DNA of 8,533 nt from Acidimicrobiia bacterium. GTDB taxonomy: Bacteria > Actinomycetota > Acidimicrobiia > Acidimicrobiales > Iamiaceae. The stretch spans positions 1-8,533 of the forward strand of contig JAFBAD010000217.1 of assembly GCA_019247975.1 (NCBI GenBank), read 5' to 3'. Under the pieces are notes generated by a model that saw only the letters and a list, made by a program, of their open reading frames with translations, did no database searches and was not told the origin of the DNA. A program made the translations under genes and the position numbers. The number at the start of each line of letters is the position of its first letter. Position 1 is the first letter of the stretch. Shown here in pieces: positions 1 through 5,930 of this stretch.

Positions 1-2
1 CG

Positions 3-1379
3 TGGGACGGCACCGAGCTGCGGTGGGCCGCGTTCGATCCCGATGCCGGCGCCGTGGAGGCCGAGCGGGTCGCGGGCGGACCGGCGGAGTCGATCGTGCA
101 GCCCGTGTGGACGGCGGGCGGTGGCCTGCTCGCCACCTCGGACCGCACGGGCTGGTGGAACGTCTACCGGTTCACCGGCGGCGACCTGGTGCTCGAGGAC
201 CCGGAGCTGCTCACCCCGATCGACGCCGAGATCGGGGTGCCGCACTGGGTGTTCGGCCAGGCGTCGTATGCGGTGCTGCCCGACGGCACGCTCGTGGCGT
301 CGGTCGGCGCGGACGGGATGCAATCGCTTGCGGTCGTCGCCGCGGAGACCGGACGGCTCGAACGGCTCGACACGCCGTTCACCGAGATCGGCCAGCTGCG
401 GGCGATCGGCGACGCCGAGTTCGCGATGGTCGCCGCCGGCCCGACCGAGGAGGCGGCTCCGCTGCGCTGTCGCTTCGCCGCCGAAGGCCACGTCGAGACC
501 GAGAGGCTGCGACCGCGCCGCGATCTCGGCATCGACGCCGCGCTGTTCTCGGTGCCCGAGCCGATCTCGTTCCCGACGACCGGCGGGCGCACGGCGCACG
601 CGCTGCTCTACCGGCCGACCAACCCGCAGGTCACCGGACCGCCGGAGGAGCGGCCGCCGCTGCTCGTGCTGAGCCACGGCGGTCCGACATCGGCGGCCCG
701 CCCCACGCTGAGCCTCGGCACCCAGTTCTGGACGAGCCGTGGCTTCGCCGTGGTCGACGTCAACTACGGCGGCAGCACCGGCTACGGCCGTCCGTACCGG
801 GAGCAGCTCGACGGGCAGTGGGGGATCGTCGACGTCGACGACTGCATCGCCGCAGCCGAGCACCTCGCCGCCGCTGACGTGGTCGACCCCGAGCGGTTGG
901 CCATCCGCGGCGGCAGCGCAGGTGGCTACACGACGCTCTGCGCGCTCGCCTTCCGCGACACGTTCGCGGCGGGGGCCAGCCACTACGGCGTGGCCGACTG
1001 CGAGGCGCTGGCCCGTGACACCCACAAGTTCGAGTCCCGCTACCTCGACGGGTTGATCGGCCCGTACCCGGAGGACGTGGAGCGCTACCGGGAGCGCTCA
1101 CCGATCCACCACACCGGCGGCTTCGACTGCCCGCTGATCGTGTTCCAGGGACTCGAGGACGCGGTGGTGCCGCCCGACCAGGCCGAGATGATCGTCGACG
1201 CGCTGCGGGCGAAGGGCCTCCCCGTCGCGTACGTCGCGTTCGAGGGCGAGCAGCACGGGTTCCGCCAGGCGCCGAACATCATCCGGTCCCTGGAGGCGGA
1301 GCTGTGGTTCTACGGCGAGGTCTTCGGGTTCGCCCCGGCGGACGACATCGTGCCGGTCGATGGTGTGACCGGGCTCTGA
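3..1379 (+). CDS. S9 family prolyl oligopeptidase-type serine peptidase (5' partial)
   Basis: Serine peptidase of the S9 (prolyl oligopeptidase / acylaminoacyl peptidase) clan, probably cytoplasmic and cleaving short peptides; the exact substrate cannot be read from the sequence. The reading frame is open to the left edge, and its first visible residues (WDGTELRW, then SDRTGWWNVYRF) belong to the family's beta-propeller, so the gene starts outside the window and the GTG at 54 is not the start. About 458 residues are visible; members of this type are usually 600-650 long. The alpha/beta-hydrolase domain fills the second half: SHGGP from base 672 (oxyanion region), the nucleophile elbow GGSAGG with Ser at 915-917, Asp at 1158-1160 in GLEDAVVPP, and His at 1254-1256 in EGEQHGF. 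The full catalytic triad is therefore present and the protein looks active. It ends 19 bp before serA on the same strand and may be cotranscribed with it, although the functions are not obviously linked. Confidence 0.93.
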   Translation, partial: WDGTELRWAAFDPDAGAVEAERVAGGPAESIVQPVWTAGGGLLATSDRTGWWNVYRFTGGDLVLEDPELLTPIDAEIGVPHWVFGQASYAVLPDGTLVASVGADGMQSLAVVAAETGRLERLDTPFTEIGQLRAIGDAEFAMVAAGPTEEAAPLRCRFAAEGHVETERLRPRRDLGIDAALFSVPEPISFPTTGGRTAHALLYRPTNPQVTGPPEERPPLLVLSHGGPTSAARPTLSLGTQFWTSRGFAVVDVNYGGSTGYGRPYREQLDGQWGIVDVDDCIAAAEHLAAADVVDPERLAIRGGSAGGYTTLCALAFRDTFAAGASHYGVADCEALARDTHKFESRYLDGLIGPYPEDVERYRERSPIHHTGGFDCPLIVFQGLEDAVVPPDQAEMIVDALRAKGLPVAYVAFEGEQHGFRQAPNIIRSLEAELWFYGEVFGFAPADDIVPVDGVTGL

Positions 1380-1390
1380 GACCCGCCAAC

Positions 1391-1402
1391 ATGAACCCAT
1401 GA
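1391..1402 (+). other. Three-codon reading frame overlapping the serA start (ATGA)
   Basis: ATG AAC CCA TGA reads M-N-P-stop, and its TGA shares the bases ATGA with the serA start codon at 1399. It sits in the 19-bp gap after the S9 peptidase. The overlap is the form used for translational coupling, but a frame this short can easily arise by chance. The same stretch also contains CAACAT (1387-1392), exactly 6 nt before the serA ATG, which could instead be a poor -10 element for a leaderless serA transcript. Confidence 0.2.
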
Positions 1403-2967
1403 GCAGAGTCCTCGTGACCGAGACGATCGCCGAAGGCGGCCTGGAGCGCCTGCGCCAGGCCGGCCACACCGTCGACGTGAGCACGGGGCTGTCCCCGGAG
1501 GAGCTGCTCACCGCGATCAAGGGCGCCAACGCGCTGATCATCCGCTCGGCCACGACCGTCACCCCCGAGGTGCTCGAGGCGGCCACGGACCTCGTGGTGG
1601 TCGGCCGGGCCGGCATCGGGCTCGACAACGTCGACGTCGAGGCGGCCACCAAGCGCGGCGTGATGGTCGTCAACGCGCCGCAGTCGAACATCCTCTCGAC
1701 CGCCGAGCACACGATGGCGATGCTCCTGTCGGTCGCCCGCCACATCCCCCAGGCCCACCAGGCGCTGACCGCAGGCCGTTGGGAGCGGTCGAAGTGGGAG
1801 GGCGTCGAGCTGGCCGACAAGGTCCTCGGGATCGTCGGGCTCGGCCGCATCGGCAAGCTCGTCGCGCAGCGGGCGAGCGCCTTCGGGATGCGCATCGTGG
1901 CGCACGACCCGTTCGTGGCCCCCGAGCGGGCGAGGCAGCTCAACATCGACCTGCTCCCGCTCGAGGAGCTCGCCGCCGTTGCGGACTTCGTCACGCTCCA
2001 CGTCGTGAAGACGCCCGACACCATCGGCATGATCGGCGCCGACTACCTGGCGAAGGCGAAGGCGGGCCAGCGCATCGTCAACGTGTCGCGCGGCGGCGTC
2101 ATCGACGAAGCGGCCCTGGCCGAGGCGATCCGCGACGGGCGCATCGGTGGTGCCGCGCTCGATGTGTTCGCGAGCGAGCCCACCACCGAGTCGCCGCTGT
2201 TCGAGCTGCCCGAGGTGGTCGTCACGCCGCACCTCGGCGCCAGCACGCGCGAGGCGCAGGACAAGGCCGGCGACACGATCGCCGAGCAGGTCGGGCTCGC
2301 GCTCGACGGCGAGTTCGTGCCGTTCGCGGTCAACGTGAGCGCGGCCGAGGCGAACGAGACGATCCGCCCGTTCCTCCCGCTGGCCGAGCGGCTTGGCAGC
2401 CTCTACGGCGCGCTGGCGGAAGGCACGCCGCCCAGCCTGACGATCGAGTACCAGGGTCAGCTGGCCGACTACGACACCCGCATCCTCACGCTGGCGGTGC
2501 TCAAGGGCCTGTTCGGCAGCGTCTCAGACGAACCGGTCTCGTACGTGAACGCGCCGCAGATGGCGGCCGACCGTGGTCTCGAGGTGCGGGAGACGACCAC
2601 CACGTCGCTCGCACGCGGCCACGTCAACCTCATCACGCTGGCCGGGGGCGACCACTCGATCGCGGCGACGCTCGTCGGCATCGACGGCGAGCCCCGCATC
2701 GTGCTGGTGGACGATCACCGCATCGACGTGCCCCCCGCCCGCAACATGCTGGTGGTGCGCAACGACGACCGGCAGGGCGTCATCGGCCGGGTGGGCACCA
2801 TCCTCGGCGACGCCGGCATCAACATCGACGACATGCACGTCGGCAAGTCGCCCGACGGCGCGTCCGCGCTGATGGTGGTCTCGACCACTGAGCCGGTGCC
2901 CGCCGAGGTCCGCGACCTGCTGCTCGCCGCCGACGGCATCGGCAGCGTCGGGCTGCTGAGCCGCTAG
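1399..2967 (+). CDS. serA: D-3-phosphoglycerate dehydrogenase (long type, with ACT domain)
   Basis: Oxidises 3-phosphoglycerate to 3-phosphohydroxypyruvate with NAD, the first step of the phosphorylated serine pathway; cytoplasmic. The 522-residue product has the length and layout of the mycobacterial-type enzyme: catalytic and NAD domains (about 1-310), an intervening allosteric domain (about 315-445) and a C-terminal ACT domain (about 448-522). Visible motifs are the dinucleotide fold GLGRIG at 147-152 followed by acidic Asp170 (NAD preference), and catalytic Arg231 (SRGG), Glu260 (FASEP) and His278 (TPHLG). These are each two residues before the Mycobacterium tuberculosis equivalents as I remember them. 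The ATG at 1399 gives the expected MSRVLVTE beginning. No Shine-Dalgarno is seen before it; instead a three-codon reading frame (1391-1402) overlaps the start. Serine feedback through the ACT domain is likely, though one ligand position differs (see findings). It converges with the sunset-domain gene. Confidence 0.97.
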   Translation: MSRVLVTETIAEGGLERLRQAGHTVDVSTGLSPEELLTAIKGANALIIRSATTVTPEVLEAATDLVVVGRAGIGLDNVDVEAATKRGVMVVNAPQSNILSTAEHTMAMLLSVARHIPQAHQALTAGRWERSKWEGVELADKVLGIVGLGRIGKLVAQRASAFGMRIVAHDPFVAPERARQLNIDLLPLEELAAVADFVTLHVVKTPDTIGMIGADYLAKAKAGQRIVNVSRGGVIDEAALAEAIRDGRIGGAALDVFASEPTTESPLFELPEVVVTPHLGASTREAQDKAGDTIAEQVGLALDGEFVPFAVNVSAAEANETIRPFLPLAERLGSLYGALAEGTPPSLTIEYQGQLADYDTRILTLAVLKGLFGSVSDEPVSYVNAPQMAADRGLEVRETTTTSLARGHVNLITLAGGDHSIAATLVGIDGEPRIVLVDDHRIDVPPARNMLVVRNDDRQGVIGRVGTILGDAGINIDDMHVGKSPDGASALMVVSTTEPVPAEVRDLLLAADGIGSVGLLSR

Positions 2968-2988
2968 CGCTCCGCCTGGCGGCTGCGC
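2967..2988. terminator. Possible imperfect hairpin between convergent serA and sunset gene
   Basis: Just after the serA stop codon, GCGC (2967-2970) and CCGC (2972-2975) can pair with GCGG (2979-2982) and GCGC (2985-2988) around a CTG loop, with small asymmetric bulges. An alternative pairing is AGCCGC (2959-2964) with GCGGCT (2979-2984), and GCTGCGCAGC (2982-2991) is a perfect palindrome. There is no T-run on either strand. Its place between two convergent genes fits a bidirectional terminator, but in DNA this GC-rich short stems are common. Confidence 0.3.
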
Positions 2989-2992
2989 AGCT

Positions 2993-3322
2993 TCAGCGTT
3001 TGGCGGGGCGGAGGCCGTCGGCTTCGGCCGCGGCCTCGTCGCGGTACCAGCGGTCCGGCGAGGTGCGCTCGTAGTTGGCCATCCCGGGCAGGTGGTAGAT
3101 GCCGCTCTTGGTCTTGCCCTTGACGGGGTAGTCGGGCCGGGGCCCGGCGCTCGGTTCGAGCCAGGCCGCGGGCGCCGGCGCCGGCGCAGCAACCGGCGCG
3201 GGAACCAGCGGTTCGAGGTCGCCGAAGACCGGTGCAGGATCGCCCCGCAGCAGCTTGACCAGGTAGAGCGCGAGCCCGCCGCCGAACGCGAGGAAGAGCA
3301 GCCACCGCAACCCGCGAAGCAT
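2993..3322 (-). CDS. Small membrane-anchored sunset-domain protein
   Basis: A 109-residue protein of unknown function. The N-terminus (about 5-23, LRWLLFLAFGGGLALYLV) is one hydrophobic segment preceded by two arginines, so a membrane anchor or uncleaved signal is expected. A Pro/Ala-rich linker (about 29-55) follows, then a C-terminal module (about 63-109) with YPVKG, SGIYHLPG, YERTSPDRW, an EAAAEADG helix and a closing RPAKR. That pattern matches the module called the sunset domain, found at the C-terminus of many actinobacterial and some firmicute proteins; its role is not established as far as I know. The ATG at 3322 is fixed by an in-frame TAG 12 nt upstream, which is also part of a likely leaderless -10 hexamer. 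It converges with serA and is divergent from the GNAT gene across 18 bp. The linker is encoded by a GGCGCC-type repeat (3171-3187), so its length may vary between strains. Confidence 0.85.
   Translation of the reverse strand: MLRGLRWLLFLAFGGGLALYLVKLLRGDPAPVFGDLEPLVPAPVAAPAPAPAAWLEPSAGPRPDYPVKGKTKSGIYHLPGMANYERTSPDRWYRDEAAAEADGLRPAKR
3171..3187. repeat. Short GGCGCC tandem repeat / 16-bp palindrome in the sunset gene linker
   Basis: GGCGCC is repeated almost three times, and bases 3172-3187 read identically on both strands. It encodes part of the Pro/Ala-rich linker of the minus-strand sunset protein. It looks like low-complexity coding DNA that could slip in replication rather than a regulatory site. 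Confidence 0.5.
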
Positions 3323-3328
3323 CCGGCC

Positions 3329-3334
3329 AAGCTA
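3329..3334 (-). promoter_or_regulatory. Candidate -10 element (TAGCTT) for a leaderless sunset-gene transcript
   Basis: On the minus strand TAGCTT fits the actinobacterial -10 consensus TANNNT and ends exactly 6 nt (GGCCGG) before the ATG at 3322, so transcription would begin at or next to the start codon. No Shine-Dalgarno is seen in the remaining bases. The hexamer is centred in the 18-bp gap, 6 nt from each divergent start codon, although read on the plus strand (AAGCTA) it is a poor -10 for the GNAT gene. Confidence 0.45.
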
Positions 3335-3340
3335 GACGCC

Positions 3341-4438
3341 GTGGATCTGCCGCTCGCGGACATCGTCGCCGGCCCGTGCACGCTGCGGGCGCCCGCCGAG
3401 GGCGACATCGACGACATGGCGCTCGCCTGCTCGGACGAGGTGCTGCAGCGGTTCCTGCCGCTCCTGCCATCCCCCTACACCCGGGCCGACGCCGAGCAGT
3501 GGGTGCGCGTGGGCGCGCCGGCCCTCTGGGCCGGGGGCGGCGCGGCCTACACCATCGACGAGGACGGCGGGTTGGCCGGCCACATCGGCCTGCGAGTCCA
3601 CCCGCAGCGCGACATCGTCGAGGTCGGTTACTGGGTCGCGCCGTGGGCGCGTGGGCGCGGCATCGCGACGGCGGCCACCCGTGCAGTGGTCGAGCTGGCG
3701 TTCGACCGGGGCGCGGCGCGGGCCGAGCTGCTGACGCTGCGGGCGAACGGGCGCAGCCAGCGCGTCGCGCTCGCCGCGGGCTTCAGCTACGAAGCCGTGT
3801 GCAGGGGCGCGGCGTTCGACCGCGATGGTCACCGAGCGGACCTCCTGCTGTGGGCGCGCCTCGCGACCGATCCGGACGGCCCCGGGCCTCGCCCGTTCCC
3901 CGACCTGCCCGGCGGCGAGCTGCGCGACGGCGTCGTGCGCCTGCGGCCGCGCGATCCCGACGACGCGATCGCACTCACCGAGACCTCGGCCGACCGCGAG
4001 TCGCAGCGGTGGTCGACCCGCGCGGTTCCCTACACGATCGAGATGCAGCACCTCGCGATCGAGCGGGCCGAGAGCGACTGGCTCTTGGGGGAGCGGATCG
4101 CGCTCACGATCTGCGACGAGCCCACCGGTGCGCCGGCCGGCGACGTGTCGATCTTCTGGGTCGACCCGGTCATGGGCGTCGTCAACATGGGCTACTCGGT
4201 GCACCCGAGGTGGCGGCGGCGCGGCTTCGCCACCCGGGCCGCCTACCTCACGTCGGAGTGGCTGCTCGGCCTGCCGTCGGTGGCGCGCGTCGAGGCAGGC
4301 GCCAACGTCGCGAACACGGCCAGCCAGGCGGTGCTCCGGCGGGCCGGCTTCGAGCACGAGGGCACGCTGCGGTCGCTCGTCACCTCCGCCGACGGACCGC
4401 GTCAGGACATCGTGCTGTTCTCCCGGGTGGTGAGCTGA
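3341..4438 (+). CDS. Tandem two-domain GNAT family N-acetyltransferase
   Basis: A 365-residue protein of two consecutive RimJ/RimL-type GNAT acetyltransferase domains, expected to transfer acetyl from acetyl-CoA to an amine, for example a protein N-terminus or small molecule; the substrate is unknown. Domain 1 (about 8-175) has EVGYWVAP then the acetyl-CoA loop RGRGIAT at 104-110, and the late motif RANGRSQRVALAAGF with Asn136. Domain 2 (about 193-362) has NMGYSVHP, then RRRGFAT at 292-298, and ANTASQAVLRRAGF with Asn325. Both loops keep the R-x-x-G-x-A pattern, so both could bind acetyl-CoA. A linker of about 20 residues joins them. The GTG at 3341 is chosen because the frame further upstream overlaps the divergent sunset gene and codes for unrelated Arg/Pro-rich sequence; the start is still less certain than others here. 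Its last 37 bp overlap the convergent SDR gene. Confidence 0.87.
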   Translation: MDLPLADIVAGPCTLRAPAEGDIDDMALACSDEVLQRFLPLLPSPYTRADAEQWVRVGAPALWAGGGAAYTIDEDGGLAGHIGLRVHPQRDIVEVGYWVAPWARGRGIATAATRAVVELAFDRGAARAELLTLRANGRSQRVALAAGFSYEAVCRGAAFDRDGHRADLLLWARLATDPDGPGPRPFPDLPGGELRDGVVRLRPRDPDDAIALTETSADRESQRWSTRAVPYTIEMQHLAIERAESDWLLGERIALTICDEPTGAPAGDVSIFWVDPVMGVVNMGYSVHPRWRRRGFATRAAYLTSEWLLGLPSVARVEAGANVANTASQAVLRRAGFEHEGTLRSLVTSADGPRQDIVLFSRVVS

Positions 4439-5895
4439 CCGGCCAGCGCGGCGTCGGCGAGCCGCTGGGCGAGCTGGCCGAAGATCAGCGCGTGGAACGG
4501 GATGAGCGTGTACCAGTACACCCGCCCGAACAGGCCCCGGGGGTAGAAGATGGCGCGCTGGGTGAGCCGGCTGCCGTCACCGTCGGGTGCGATGTCCCAC
4601 TCCAGCCACGCCTCGCCGGGTAGGCGCATCTCGGCCCGCAGTCGGATGCGCTGGTCGGGTTCGACCGCCTCGACCCGCCAGAAGTCGACCGCGTCGCCGA
4701 TGCCGAGGATGTCGGGGTTGCGCCGGCCCCGCCGCAGACCGACGCCGCCGACCACCTTGTCGGCCCAACCGCGCAGGCTCCAGAGGATCGGCGTCACGTA
4801 CCAGCCGCGTGATCCGCCGATGCCCGAGATGGTGCGGAACAGCGCGTTCGGCGGCGCGTCGGTGCGCACCGACTGCTCGTCGCACAGGAGGCTGCCGCCC
4901 GCCCAGTCCGGGTCGGTCGGCATCGGGTCCGCCGGCGTGCGGCCCGGGAGATCGGCGTCGGACCAGCTGGTGGTCACCTGCAGCTCGGCGACCCGTTGCA
5001 CGGCGAGCTCGACCGCCTCGCGGAACGGCATCGGCTGGTGGTCGATGACGGCCGACGCCGGGTGGTCACCCACGACCACCTCGTTGATGAGGCTCTCGAC
5101 CAGTGGTCGAGCGAGGTCCGACGGCAGCGGCGTGACGAGCCCGACCCAGAGCGATGAGAGCTTGGGGGAGAGGAGCGGGACGGGCAGGACGCGCCGCTTG
5201 CCGAGCCCGGCCACCTCGCCGTAGGTCCGCATCATGTCGAGGTAGGTGAGGACGTCGGGTCCGCCGATCTCGAGGACGTCGTGACCGGACGGTCCGACCT
5301 CGACGTCGAGCGCGGCGACGAGGTAGGCGAGCACGTCGCGAATGGCGATCGGCTGGCAGCGGTTGTGCACCCACCGCGGCGTCACCATGACCGGCAGGAC
5401 CTCGACGAGGTAGCGCAGCATCTCGAAGCTCGCCGACCCCGAGCCGATGATGACCGCGGCGCGCAGCTCGACCACCGGCACCGGCCCGTCGGCCAGCACA
5501 CGGCCGACCTCGTGGCGGCTCCCGAGATGGCGCGAGAGCGTGGGGTCGTCGTCTCGTCCGAGGCCGCCGAGGTAGACGATGCGCGACAGGCCCGCTTCGG
5601 CGGCGGCCTGCCGGAAGGTGGTCGCCGCCTCGCGGTCGCGCGCCGAGAAGTCGACGTCGCCGCCCATCGAGTGCACGAGGTAGTAGGCCGCGTCGGCGCC
5701 CTCCATCGCCGTCGCCAGCGAGGCCGCGTCGGTGACGTCGCCCCGGACGACCTCCACGCGGTCGCGCCACGGCTCGTCGTCGAGCTTGGCCGGGGTGCGG
5801 GCGAGGCAGCGGACGGTGTGGCCGGCGCGGAGCAGCTCGGGCACCACCCGACCACCGATGTAGCCGGTCGCTCCGGTCACGAGGACGGTGGACAC
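4402..5895 (-). CDS. SDR/NmrA-like NAD(P)-binding protein with C-terminal DUF2867 domain
   Basis: A 497-residue atypical short-chain dehydrogenase, similar in layout to E. coli YbjT-type proteins. The N-terminal Rossmann fold begins VLVTGATGYIGG (glycine motif TGATGYIG at 7-14), followed by a basic Arg33 in LART that favours NADP. YYLVHSMGG (71-79) and RIVYLGGLG (105-113) are typical of this NmrA-like group; the classical YxxxK catalytic pair is not evident, so a redox activity is not certain. The second half (about 325-485) matches DUF2867: RGWYVTPILWSLRGWADK, GDAVDFWRVE, a WLEWDI strand and a hydrophobic WYTLIPFHALIF segment. The substrate is unknown. GTG at 5895 is the start: an in-frame TAG lies 12 nt upstream, and the next GTG would remove the first Rossmann strand. 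It is divergent from the alcohol dehydrogenase across 35 bp, with shared repeats, and its 3' end runs 37 bp into the GNAT gene. Confidence 0.92.
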   Translation of the reverse strand: MSTVLVTGATGYIGGRVVPELLRAGHTVRCLARTPAKLDDEPWRDRVEVVRGDVTDAASLATAMEGADAAYYLVHSMGGDVDFSARDREAATTFRQAAAEAGLSRIVYLGGLGRDDDPTLSRHLGSRHEVGRVLADGPVPVVELRAAVIIGSGSASFEMLRYLVEVLPVMVTPRWVHNRCQPIAIRDVLAYLVAALDVEVGPSGHDVLEIGGPDVLTYLDMMRTYGEVAGLGKRRVLPVPLLSPKLSSLWVGLVTPLPSDLARPLVESLINEVVVGDHPASAVIDHQPMPFREAVELAVQRVAELQVTTSWSDADLPGRTPADPMPTDPDWAGGSLLCDEQSVRTDAPPNALFRTISGIGGSRGWYVTPILWSLRGWADKVVGGVGLRRGRRNPDILGIGDAVDFWRVEAVEPDQRIRLRAEMRLPGEAWLEWDIAPDGDGSRLTQRAIFYPRGLFGRVYWYTLIPFHALIFGQLAQRLADAALAGQLTTRENSTMS

Positions 5896-5901
5896 CGCCG
5901 G

Positions 5902-5907
5902 TTCCTA
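5902..5907 (-). promoter_or_regulatory. Candidate -10 element (TAGGAA) for the SDR gene, leaderless type
   Basis: Minus-strand TAGGAA ends 6 nt (CCGGCG) before the GTG at 5895, the same geometry as for the neighbouring ADH and sunset genes. The last base is A rather than the usual T, which weakens the call. No Shine-Dalgarno is seen. Its -35 region would overlap the ADH -10 and start codon. Confidence 0.35.
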
Positions 5908-5918
5908 CCCCCGTGCGG

Positions 5919-5924
5919 TAGACA
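5919..5924 (+). promoter_or_regulatory. Candidate -10 element (TAGACA) for the ADH gene, leaderless type
   Basis: TAGACA ends 6 nt (CCGCCG) before the GTG at 5931, mirroring the SDR side. The final base is A, not T. The TAG is in frame with the gene and so rules out any earlier start. Its -35 region falls over the SDR -10 and start codon, so the two divergent promoters would compete for polymerase. Confidence 0.35.
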
Positions 5925-5930
5925 CCGCCG

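Noticed and set aside
54..56. GTG as start of the S9 peptidase
   Set aside because: Conserved family sequence (WDGTELRW) continues upstream in frame to the window edge, so the gene is truncated by the window.
2..877. Plus-strand frame of 291 codons at the left edge
   Set aside because: Arg-rich out-of-frame reading of the S9 peptidase, whose own frame carries the conserved propeller and hydrolase motifs.
1098..2232. Long minus-strand open frames opposite the S9 peptidase end and serA (310 and 317 codons)
   Set aside because: They lie opposite clear conserved genes, their translations are Arg/Ala/Gly-rich or low-complexity with no family motif, and long antisense frames are expected at this GC content.
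3171..3187. GC palindrome as a terminator or operator
   Set aside because: It lies inside the coding sequence of the sunset-gene linker and is a simple GGCGCC repeat explained by Pro/Ala codons.
3092..3340. Upstream extension of the GNAT gene to an ATG at 3092
   Set aside because: It would add 83 Arg/Pro-rich residues read antisense to the sunset gene; the GNAT fold begins right after the GTG at 3341.
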